A DNA stretch of 20,896 bases from Thermoanaerobacterales bacterium (GTDB lineage: Bacteria > Actinomycetota > Acidimicrobiia > Acidimicrobiales > JACDCH01), in assembly GCA_017577565.1 (NCBI GenBank), contig PKRH01000058.1, forward strand, positions 1 to 20,896, read 5' to 3'. The position numbers and the translations under genes were made by a program. Shown in pieces: positions 14,946-20,420 of this stretch (its first letter is position 1; every line of letters starts with the position of its first letter). The notes under the pieces were generated by a model. That model was not told where the DNA came from. It did no database searches and worked only from the letters and a program-made list of their open reading frames with translations.

Positions 14946-15203
14946 TCACTCCCAGTCGGCGGCCAGGTCGCGCTTGAGCGACTCGATGAAGCCCGTGAGC
15001 GCCCCGAGCAGCTCCTCGGAGGTGAACGGCTCGCCGGCGTTGCGCACGCCCCAGACGACGTCGCCCTCGGCGTCGCGCGACTTGACGAGCATCCAGACGG
15101 AGATCGGCGTGTCGCCCTCGACGAGCGGCTCATCGCACATGGCGGCGATGTGCTCGGCGAGGACGGCGGGATCGACGGGGTCGGGCGTCTCGGTCTGCGA
15201 CAT
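14946..15203 (-). CDS. Small acidic hypothetical protein
   Basis: 85 aa, not recognised. It begins MSQTETPDPVDPAVLAEHIA and has a predicted beta-type centre (ISVWMLVKSRDAEGDVVWGV) and a C-terminal helix (SEELLGALTGFIESLKRDL). No cysteine pair, signal peptide or membrane segment is visible; one Cys (CDEPLVEG). It is probably cytoplasmic and could be an adaptor or regulatory protein, but nothing in the sequence shows a function. Reality as a gene is supported by normal amino-acid composition, a TAGACC box seven bases before ATG 15203, and hairpin-bounded convergent arrangement with the SDR gene. Confidence 0.7.
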   Translation of the reverse strand: MSQTETPDPVDPAVLAEHIAAMCDEPLVEGDTPISVWMLVKSRDAEGDVVWGVRNAGEPFTSEELLGALTGFIESLKRDLAADWE

Positions 15204-15210
15204 GGCGCAC

Positions 15211-15216
15211 GGTCTA
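15211..15216 (-). promoter_or_regulatory. Putative -10 box (TAGACC) of the small hypothetical gene
   Basis: TAGACC, preceded by TG (extended -10), then seven bases and ATG 15203 on the minus strand. The identical hexamer and spacing precede the enoyl-CoA hydratase at 17115. Confidence 0.4.
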
Positions 15217-15252
15217 CACCACGCCGCGACCGGGGCGGCCCGGGGGCGCCCC

Positions 15253-15258
15253 TAGGCT
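15253..15258 (+). promoter_or_regulatory. -10 box (TAGGCT) of the MpaB-family gene
   Basis: TAGGCT about 30 bases before ATG 15289. A start near 15265 gives a leader with AGGAGGG (15279-15285). Confidence 0.45.
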
Positions 15259-15288
15259 GGACCCGCCGATCCCGCACCAGGAGGGCTG

Positions 15289-16257
15289 ATGGTCTCGCTG
15301 CCGACGCTCGGTGACCTGCCGCTGATCGGTCGCCCTCTGCGCGACCGCCTCATGGCCCCGGTGGCCGCCTCGTTCGCGGCCGACCGGCTGCCGTTCGAGC
15401 AGTACACCGACCCGCCGGGCGACCCCGGGCTGTTCGGGCCCGGCAGCGTGACCTGGCGGGTGCACGGCGACCCGTCGATGATGATCGGCGGCCTGTCGGC
15501 GCTCATGCTGCAGACCCTCCACCCCCTGGCGATGGCCGGCGTCGCCGAGCACTCCACCTACCGCGACGACCCGCTCGGCCGGCTGGGCCGGACGGCGTCG
15601 TTCGTCGCCGGCACGACGTTCGGCTCGACCGAGACCGCCGAGCGGCTCATCCGCCACGTGCGGGCCGTCCACCGCCGGGTGCGGGGCGTCGCGCCCGACG
15701 GGCGCCCGTACTCGGCCGAGGATCCCGAGCTGCTCACCTGGGTCCACGTCACCGAGGTGTCGAGCTTCCTCGCCGCCCACCAGGCGTTCACGCCCCTCCC
15801 GGTCCGGGGCGAGCTGGCCGACCGCTACTACCACGAGGTGGCGGCGGTCGCCGAGCGCCTCGGGGCCGAGGACGTGCCCCGCACCCGGGCGGCGGTGCGG
15901 GCCTACTTCCGGCGCGTCCGCCCGGAGCTGCACGCCGGCGAGCAGGCGCTCGACACGGTGGCGTTCCTCCGCCGGCCGCTGCAGGGCGTGAGCCCCGCGG
16001 TGGCCGCGGCCCACCAGGTGGTCGTGCGGGCGGCCGTCGCCCTGCTGCCCCGGTGGGCGCGCGAGATGCTCGGCCTCCCCCACCCCTCGCTCGTCGACCT
16101 GGCGACCGTCGTGCCGGCCGCCCACCTGCTGCTCGGCGCGCTGCGCGTCGCCGGGGGCCCGCCCCAGCCCCTGGTCGAGGCCCGGCGCCGGTGCGCGGCC
16201 GAGCCGCCGCCGCCCGACCGGGCGCCCGAGCCGGCGGGCTCGTCGACCGCGGGCTGA
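15289..16257 (+). CDS. MpaB/rubber-oxygenase-like DUF2236 family protein
   Basis: 322 aa. The helical DUF2236 (ER-bound oxygenase MpaB / latex-clearing protein catalytic) domain is recognisable by ALMLQTLHPLAMAGVAEHSTYRDDPLGRL (~65-95), FVAGTTFGSTETAERLI, HRRVRG, and LLTWVHVTEVSSFLAAHQAF (~148-167). Family members studied are haem oxygenases that cleave isoprenoid side chains or rubber; several conserved His residues here could bind haem, but I cannot identify the axial pair with certainty. The Pro-rich C-terminal tail after ~300 is low complexity. ATG 15289 follows AGGAGGG closely. Single-gene unit; no sign of secretion. The substrate is unknown. Confidence 0.85.
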   Translation: MVSLPTLGDLPLIGRPLRDRLMAPVAASFAADRLPFEQYTDPPGDPGLFGPGSVTWRVHGDPSMMIGGLSALMLQTLHPLAMAGVAEHSTYRDDPLGRLGRTASFVAGTTFGSTETAERLIRHVRAVHRRVRGVAPDGRPYSAEDPELLTWVHVTEVSSFLAAHQAFTPLPVRGELADRYYHEVAAVAERLGAEDVPRTRAAVRAYFRRVRPELHAGEQALDTVAFLRRPLQGVSPAVAAAHQVVVRAAVALLPRWAREMLGLPHPSLVDLATVVPAAHLLLGALRVAGGPPQPLVEARRRCAAEPPPPDRAPEPAGSSTAG

Positions 16258-16266
16258 CGGCGACGG

Positions 16267-16292
16267 CGACCGGGCCCGTCGGCGTCCGGTCG
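16267..16292. terminator. Hairpin between convergent MpaB-family and enoyl-CoA hydratase genes
   Basis: CGACCGG (16267-16273) and CCGGTCG (16286-16292) pair exactly with a 12-base loop in the 48-base gap between two stop codons. There is no U-tract. Confidence 0.35.
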
Positions 16293-16305
16293 ACCGCCCC
16301 GGCGC

Positions 16306-17115
16306 CTAGCGGCCGGTGAAGCGGGGCTCCCGCTTCTCGAGGAAGGCACGGGGCCCCTCCTTGGCGTCCTCCGACGCCATGACCTCCATGCCCAGCTCCA
16401 GCTCGCGCCGGTAGGCCTCGGCCTCGGGGAGCGCGTCGGCGGCCAGCACCGACGCCTTGATGTTGCGCACCGCGAGCGGCCCGTTGCGGGCGATGCGGTC
16501 GGCGATCTCGCGGGCGCGCTCCAGGGCCTGCCCGTCGGGGACGACGTGGCCGACGAGGCCGATCTCGTAGGCGCGCCGCCCGGAGATCGGCTCGCCGGTG
16601 ACGAGCATCTCCATGGCCACGGTCCAGGGGATCTGGCGGGGCAGCCGCACGGTCGAGCCGCCCATCGGGAACAGGCCCCGCTGCACCTCGCTGACCGCGA
16701 TGCGGGCGCCCTCGGCCGCCACCCGCACGTCGAAGGCCTGGAGGATCTCGATGCCGCCCGCGTAGCAGTAGCCCTCGACGGCGGCGACGATCGGCTTGCG
16801 GGTCCGGTACTCCTTCAGGAAGCCCTTGTAGATGAGGCTGTAGTCCTGCCGGATCCGCTCCTCGTACTCGTCCTGCGCCGGCTTGCCGGACAGCAGGGCG
16901 CCGACGAGCCGGTCGAGGTCGGCGCCGGCGGAGAAGTTGCCGCCGGCCCCCGTCAGGATCGCCACCCGCACGTCGTCGTCGGCGTCGATCATGTCCCAGG
17001 CGTCGGCCAGCCGACACAGCATCTCGGCGTCGAAGGCGTTCCTCTTGTCGGGCCGGTTGAGCGTGAGGGTGACGACGTGGCCGTCCCGCTCCACGATGAC
17101 CGCAGGATCTGACAT
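16306..17115 (-). CDS. Enoyl-CoA hydratase/isomerase (crotonase) family protein
   Basis: 269 aa. Crotonase fold with LTLNRPDKRNAFD (16-29), GAGGNFSAGADLD (56-68, CoA/oxyanion loop), EGYCYAGGIEIL (114-125, second oxyanion strand) and SEVQRGLFPMGGSTVRLPRQI (142-162). Both catalytic glutamates of true hydratases appear kept: Glu143 (equivalent to rat Glu144) and Glu169 in AMEMLVTGEPISG (equivalent to Glu164). It should hydrate trans-2-enoyl-CoA esters in beta-oxidation or a steroid/branched acid pathway. An ~10-residue insertion with charged sequence (SGKPAQDEYEERIRQ, 76-90) is common in actinobacterial paralogues. ATG 17115 follows TAGACC by seven bases. Stand-alone unit. Confidence 0.93.
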   Translation of the reverse strand: MSDPAVIVERDGHVVTLTLNRPDKRNAFDAEMLCRLADAWDMIDADDDVRVAILTGAGGNFSAGADLDRLVGALLSGKPAQDEYEERIRQDYSLIYKGFLKEYRTRKPIVAAVEGYCYAGGIEILQAFDVRVAAEGARIAVSEVQRGLFPMGGSTVRLPRQIPWTVAMEMLVTGEPISGRRAYEIGLVGHVVPDGQALERAREIADRIARNGPLAVRNIKASVLAADALPEAEAYRRELELGMEVMASEDAKEGPRAFLEKREPRFTGR

Positions 17116-17122
17116 GCCGTCA

Positions 17123-17128
17123 GGTCTA
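17123..17128 (-). promoter_or_regulatory. Putative -10 box (TAGACC) of the enoyl-CoA hydratase gene
   Basis: TAGACC, seven bases, ATG 17115 on the minus strand; leaderless geometry. Confidence 0.4.
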
Positions 17129-17175
17129 GCCGACGGCGACGCCGGCCGCGGTGCCCGATGTCACGACCCCGCGGT

Positions 17176-17211
17176 GTTGACAGTGTCTACGTACCTGTAG
17201 ACACTGTCTAC
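17176..17211. promoter_or_regulatory. Tandem TetR operators over the promoter of the carotenoid-oxygenase operon
   Basis: Two 15-bp sites: GTTGACA-G-TGTCTAC (17176-17190, one mismatch to a palindrome) and GTAGACA-C-TGTCTAC (17197-17211, perfect palindrome). Their centres are 21 bp apart, two helical turns, so bound dimers would face the same side. Viewed as one element the region also contains a perfect 12-bp inverted repeat (17179-17190 with 17197-17208). The -35 TTGACA (17177-17182) lies in the first site; GACACT (17200-17205), 17 bp away, lies in the second; ATG 17212 follows immediately. The TetR gene two positions downstream is the obvious ligand-responsive repressor. Confidence 0.8.
17177..17205 (+). 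promoter_or_regulatory. Promoter: TTGACA, 17-bp spacer, GACACT
   Basis: The only consensus -35 in the window (17177-17182), 17 bp from GACACT (17200-17205), which ends six bases before ATG 17212. The -10 is weak at its first base. Transcription should start at or near the A of ATG. Confidence 0.55.
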
Positions 17212-17619
17212 ATGGATCTCTCCGACGCCTCCCGCACGCTCGCCGGTGTCCTGGTCCTGAGCCTCGTCACCGTCGAGACCGGCGGGGCCCTCATGTTCCG
17301 GATCGTCTCCGGGCGCCACGAGGCCACCCCGCTCCAGCGGTCGTACTTCCGGGCCGGCCACGCCCACGCCGGCGTCTTCCTCGTCCTGGGGCTCGTCGTC
17401 CAGCTGCTCGTCGACGCGACGACGCTCGACGGCCCCGCCGAGTGGGTCGCCCGCACGTTCGTGCCGATCGCCGCCCTGCTGCTGCCCGGCGGGTTCTTCC
17501 TCTCGGTCACCCGCCCGGGCTCGACCGAGCCCAACCGGCTCGTGCTGCTGGTGCCGATCGGCGCCGTCGTCCTGGCCATCGGCCTGCTGACCCTCGGCAT
17601 CGGCCTGGTGACGGCGTGA
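17212..17619 (+). CDS. Four-helix integral membrane protein of unknown function
   Basis: 135 aa with four hydrophobic helices at about 8-30, 51-70, 82-100 and 109-133. A conserved-looking YFRAGHAHAGVFLV segment (45-58) places two histidines at the start of helix 2; Glu22 and Gly-Gly sit inside helix 1. I do not recognise a named family. It is the first gene of the TetR-controlled operon and overlaps the repressor gene by four bases (GTGA), so its expression is tied to that of the carotenoid oxygenase. It may handle a hydrophobic substrate or product, bind haem or a metal through the His pair, or be a membrane anchor; none of these is shown. ATG 17212 is adjacent to the operator and preferred over upstream in-frame 17158, which would put the operator in the coding region. 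Confidence 0.78.
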   Translation: MDLSDASRTLAGVLVLSLVTVETGGALMFRIVSGRHEATPLQRSYFRAGHAHAGVFLVLGLVVQLLVDATTLDGPAEWVARTFVPIAALLLPGGFFLSVTRPGSTEPNRLVLLVPIGAVVLAIGLLTLGIGLVTA

Positions 17620-18284
17620 GCGACGGGGGACCCGGCACCCGGGAGCGGCTGCTCCAGGCCGCCCGCGAGGTCGTGGCCACCGAGGGCCTCGAGGGCCTGA
17701 CGCTGCGGGCCATCGCCCGGCGGGCGGGCGTCTCCCACGGGGCGCCGCTGCGGCACTTCCCGACGCTCGCCTCGCTCCTGTCCGCCGTGGCCGCCGACGG
17801 GTTCCGCCGCCTCGTCGCCCGGATCGACGACGACCTCGCCCGGGCCGAGGCCGTGGCCGCCGCCGAGGGCGGGCGGCTCGACCCCCTCGCCCGCCTGGCG
17901 GTCGCCGGCCGTGCCTACGTCCGCTTCGCCCTCGCCGACCCCGGTGTGTTCGCGGTGACCTTCCGGCCCGAGCGGGTCGACGTCACCGACCCCGACTACG
18001 CGACGGCCGGCTACGCCTCGTTCCAGCAGCTCGTCGACCTCGTCACCGACGCCCAGGCGACGGGGTGGATGGCCGGCGAGCGCCCGGAGGACGTGGCCGC
18101 CGTCCTGTGGGCCCACGTCCACGGCATCGCCGAGCTGGCGCTGCACGGCGGCCTGCCCGCCGTCGTCGGCCACGACGACACCGAGCGGCTGATCGCCCTG
18201 TCGAACCTCGTCACGCTCGGCGTCGAGACCCCGCCCGTCCCCGACCGACCCACCGACCGACCCCCACGGGAGGAGCAACGATGA
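17616..18284 (+). CDS. TetR/AcrR-family transcriptional regulator with WHG C-terminal domain
   Basis: 222 aa. The N-terminal HTH is TRERLLQAAREVVATEGLEGLTLRAIARRAGVSHGAPLRHFPTLASLL (8-55), with recognition helix around 39-48. The ligand domain contains the WHG motif (AAVLWAHVHGIAELALHGGL, 161-180) of the TetR_C_33 group. GTG 17616 overlaps the preceding stop by four bases (GTGA); the stop TGA overlaps the next ATG by four (ATGA). It most likely represses its own operon through the two palindromes at 17176-17211 and is released by a small hydrophobic molecule, perhaps the oxygenase substrate. The last ~15 codons are C-rich and contain the operon's next ribosome site. Confidence 0.92.
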   Translation: MSDGGPGTRERLLQAAREVVATEGLEGLTLRAIARRAGVSHGAPLRHFPTLASLLSAVAADGFRRLVARIDDDLARAEAVAAAEGGRLDPLARLAVAGRAYVRFALADPGVFAVTFRPERVDVTDPDYATAGYASFQQLVDLVTDAQATGWMAGERPEDVAAVLWAHVHGIAELALHGGLPAVVGHDDTERLIALSNLVTLGVETPPVPDRPTDRPPREEQR

Positions 18285-19567
18285 AGACCACGTCGACCTG
18301 GCTCGACGGCAACTACGCGCCGGTGACCGAGGAGGTCACGATCACCGAGCTGGAGGTGACCGGCACGATCCCCGACGAGCTGTCCGGGCGCCTCGTCCGC
18401 ATCGGCCCCAACCCCCGCACCGCCCCCGACCCCGCCCGCTACCACTGGTTCGTCGGCGACGGCATGGTCCACGGCGTCCGCCTGCGCGACGGGCGGGCCG
18501 AGTGGTACCGCAACCGGTGGGTGCAGGGCGACCAGGGCGAGGTCGTCAACACCCACGTCATCGGCGTGGACGGCCGCACCTTCGCCCTCGTCGAGGCGGG
18601 CAGCCAGCCCGTCGAGCTCTCCTACGAGCTCGACCCGATCGGCACCTGCGACTTCGACGGCACCCTCGACGGCGCCTTCTCGGCCCACACCCACGCCGAC
18701 CCGGTCACCGGCGACCTGCACTGCATCGCCTACCACTGGGCCTGGGACCACGTCCGGCACGTCGTGCTGGGCCAGGACGCCCGGGTGCGGCGCGAGGTCC
18801 GCATCCCGGTCGCCGACGGCCCGATGATCCACGACTGCGCGGTCACCGACCGGCACATCGTGATCTTCGACCTGCCGGTCACCTTCGACATGGCGGCCGC
18901 GGCCGAGGGCTTCCCGCTGCCCTACCGGTGGAACCCGGGCCACCCCGCCCGCGTCGGCCTGCTGCCCCTCGACGGCGGCCCGGAGGACGTCCGGTGGTTC
19001 GACGCCCCGACCTGCTACGTGTTCCACACGCTCAACGCCTACGAGGCCGACGGCGTCGTGACGATCGACCTCGTGCGCCACCCCCGGATGTTCGCCGGCG
19101 TGGTGAACGGTCCCTCGGAGGGCGACCCGGTGCTCGAACGCTGGACCCTCGACCCCGCGGCCGGCGAGGTGCGGACCGAGGTGCTCGACGACCGGCCGCA
19201 GGAGTTCCCCCGCATGGACGAGCGGCGCAGCGGGCTCCGGCACCGCTACGGCTACGGCGTCGGCCTGGCCGGCGACGGCGACCGGGGGCCGATCCTGAAG
19301 CACGACCTGGTCGCGGGCGTCACCGAGGTCCACGACCCCGGGCCGGGGCGGACCAGCCTCGAGCCGGTGTTCGTCCCCCGGAGCCCCGACCGCGACGCTG
19401 CCGAGGACGACGGCTGGCTCCTGGCCTACGTCCACGACGCGGCGACCGACCGCAGCGACGTCGTCGTCCTCGACGCCGGGGACGTCACGGCGAAGCCGGT
19501 CGCCACCGTGCACCTGCCGGTGCGGGTGCCGTTCGGGTTCCACGGCAGCTGGATCCCCGACCGCTGA
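18281..19567 (+). CDS. Carotenoid cleavage dioxygenase (RPE65/CCD family)
   Basis: 428 aa non-haem iron enzyme that cleaves alkene bonds of carotenoids, apocarotenoids or stilbenes. All four iron-binding histidines are present: His136 (FSAHTHADP), His184 (MIHDCAVT), His249 (VFHTLNAYE) and His421 (FGFHGSWIPD). Family N-terminal landmarks NYAPV, GTIPDELSGRLVRIGPNP and HWFVGDGMVHGV are clear. The protein is shorter than plant CCDs and matches bacterial members. There is no signal peptide. ATG 18281 is preceded by GGGAGGAG and overlaps the tetR stop by four bases, so translation is coupled. The substrate is open: no carotenoid synthesis gene is in the window apart from the distant GGPP-type synthase, and uptake of external apocarotenoids or lignostilbenes is possible. 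Confidence 0.95.
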   Translation: MKTTSTWLDGNYAPVTEEVTITELEVTGTIPDELSGRLVRIGPNPRTAPDPARYHWFVGDGMVHGVRLRDGRAEWYRNRWVQGDQGEVVNTHVIGVDGRTFALVEAGSQPVELSYELDPIGTCDFDGTLDGAFSAHTHADPVTGDLHCIAYHWAWDHVRHVVLGQDARVRREVRIPVADGPMIHDCAVTDRHIVIFDLPVTFDMAAAAEGFPLPYRWNPGHPARVGLLPLDGGPEDVRWFDAPTCYVFHTLNAYEADGVVTIDLVRHPRMFAGVVNGPSEGDPVLERWTLDPAAGEVRTEVLDDRPQEFPRMDERRSGLRHRYGYGVGLAGDGDRGPILKHDLVAGVTEVHDPGPGRTSLEPVFVPRSPDRDAAEDDGWLLAYVHDAATDRSDVVVLDAGDVTAKPVATVHLPVRVPFGFHGSWIPDR

Positions 19568-19580
19568 CCCCAGCTCTGCT

Positions 19581-19616
19581 GGTCGGGCGCCGCTCGACGG
19601 CCTGCGGCGCCCGACC
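19581..19616. terminator. 12-bp perfect hairpin after the carotenoid oxygenase
   Basis: GGTCGGGCGCCG (19581-19592) pairs exactly with CGGCGCCCGACC (19605-19616), loop of 12 bases, 14 bases after the stop codon. No U-tract. Confidence 0.6.
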
Positions 19617-19627
19617 GGCGGTCCACG

Positions 19628-19664
19628 CCCCGGCCCGCCGTCCTCCCCCGACGGCGGGCCGGGG
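19628..19664. terminator. 15-bp perfect hairpin, second of a tandem pair
   Basis: Arms 19628-19642 (CCCCGGCCCGCCGTC) and 19650-19664 are exact complements with a 7-base C-rich loop. It lies between the carotenoid oxygenase and the convergent small gene ending at 19710, so it can stop transcription from both sides. Confidence 0.6.
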
Positions 19665-19709
19665 GCGCGGACGGCGCGCGACCGGCCCGGCCGGACCACG
19701 CGGCCCGGA

Positions 19710-19880
19710 TCACGCCGGCGCGGCGCGCTCCTCGTCGTTGCGGCGGGCCGCCGAGATGCCGGAGCTGGCGGCCGCCAGCGCCGCCAGGCCACCGACGACG
19801 GCGACGACCCGGCGGGGGGACAGCACCCGGCCGACGGCCTCCCGCACCCGATCCTTCCTGCTCTTGCGACGGAACAGCAT
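19710..19880 (-). CDS. Small basic single-pass membrane protein (hypothetical)
   Basis: 56 aa, translated by hand from ATG 19880 to TGA 19712-19710. The N-terminal ~20 residues are strongly basic (MLFRRKSRKDRVREAVGRVL), followed by one hydrophobic stretch (RVVAVVGGLAALAAASSGIS, ~24-43) and a short charged tail (ARRNDEERAAPA). By the positive-inside rule the N-terminus is cytoplasmic. A GGAGG lies nine bases before ATG. It begins 21 bases after the Rho_N/histone-like gene ends, on the same strand, so they are probably co-transcribed. The function is unknown; pairing with a DNA/RNA-binding protein raises the possibility of a membrane link for that partner, which is inference. Confidence 0.62.
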   Translation of the reverse strand: MLFRRKSRKDRVREAVGRVLSPRRVVAVVGGLAALAAASSGISAARRNDEERAAPA

Positions 19881-19901
19881 GCTCTCTCGCCTCCGGTGCG
19901 G

Positions 19902-20348
19902 TCAGCGGGCCGCCTCGGCCCGCCGGACGGCCTCGGCCAGCGCGGCCTTGGACATCGAGCTGCGGCCGGCGACGTCGAGCTCACGGGCCCGGCGCAGCAG
20001 CTCGGCGCGCGTCAGCCCGGCGAGCTCGTCGCCGTCGCGACCCGACGCCGCGGCCTTCCTGGCCTTGGTCGCCGATCCCGCCCCGCCCGTCCTCGCCTTC
20101 GCGGCCGTCCTCGCCTTCCTCGGCCGTCCCGTCGCGGCCGTCCTCGCCTTGGTGGCCGGTGCCTTCGCGGCCCTGCCGGCCGGTGCCGTGGCCGTCGGGG
20201 CCGTCGCCCCGTCCTCTCCCGCCGGCGCGCCCTGGTCGGCGCGGCGGTCGGCGACCTTGCGGACCACCCAGGCGACGTTGCCCGGCAGGTCCCGGAGGCC
20301 CGTCACCGCCTGGCGTGCGAGCCGTGCAAGCCGGTTGCGCTCGGACAT
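19902..20348 (-). CDS. Lys/Ala/Arg-rich protein with C-terminal Rho_N/SAP-like domain
   Basis: 148 aa in three parts. Residues 1-35 (MSERNRLARLARQAVTGLRDLPGNVAWVVRK) form an amphipathic, basic helix region. Residues 36-105 are low-complexity, with KAR-type repeats (67-69, 78-80, 84-86, 95-97) like the histone-H1-like tails of actinobacterial HupB. Residues 108-147 (LAGLTRAELLRRARELDVAGRSSMSKAALAEAVRRA) match the Rho-termination-factor N-terminal (SAP-like) helix-extended-helix motif that binds nucleic acid. A nucleoid-associated or RNA-binding role is inferred. ATG 20348 has GGAGG five bases upstream; a TAGGCA box lies at 20401-20396. Unlike most genes here it has a leader with a good ribosome site, and a small membrane protein gene follows it. 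Confidence 0.78.
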   Translation of the reverse strand: MSERNRLARLARQAVTGLRDLPGNVAWVVRKVADRRADQGAPAGEDGATAPTATAPAGRAAKAPATKARTAATGRPRKARTAAKARTGGAGSATKARKAAASGRDGDELAGLTRAELLRRARELDVAGRSSMSKAALAEAVRRAEAAR

Positions 20349-20395
20349 GCTTCCTCCCGTCGGCTGCCCGGACGCGGCGTACCCCCCGCGTGACC

Positions 20396-20401
20396 TGCCT
20401 A
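20396..20401 (-). promoter_or_regulatory. Possible -10 box (TAGGCA) of the Rho_N/histone-like gene
   Basis: TAGGCA in the 72-base gap after the partial TetR gene, giving a leader of about 40 bases with GGGAGGAAGC before ATG 20348. Confidence 0.35.
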
Positions 20402-20420
20402 GACGCGCCCGGGGCCCGGC

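Noticed and set aside
15214..16125. 303-codon minus-strand frame opposite the MpaB-family gene
   Set aside because: Gly/Arg/His-rich shadow; the plus-strand frame carries the DUF2236 motifs and a promoter with ribosome site.
18242..18263. CCGACC repeats as a microsatellite or integration site
   Set aside because: They encode the ordinary PDRPTDRP tail of the TetR protein and are too few and irregular to be a functional repeat array.
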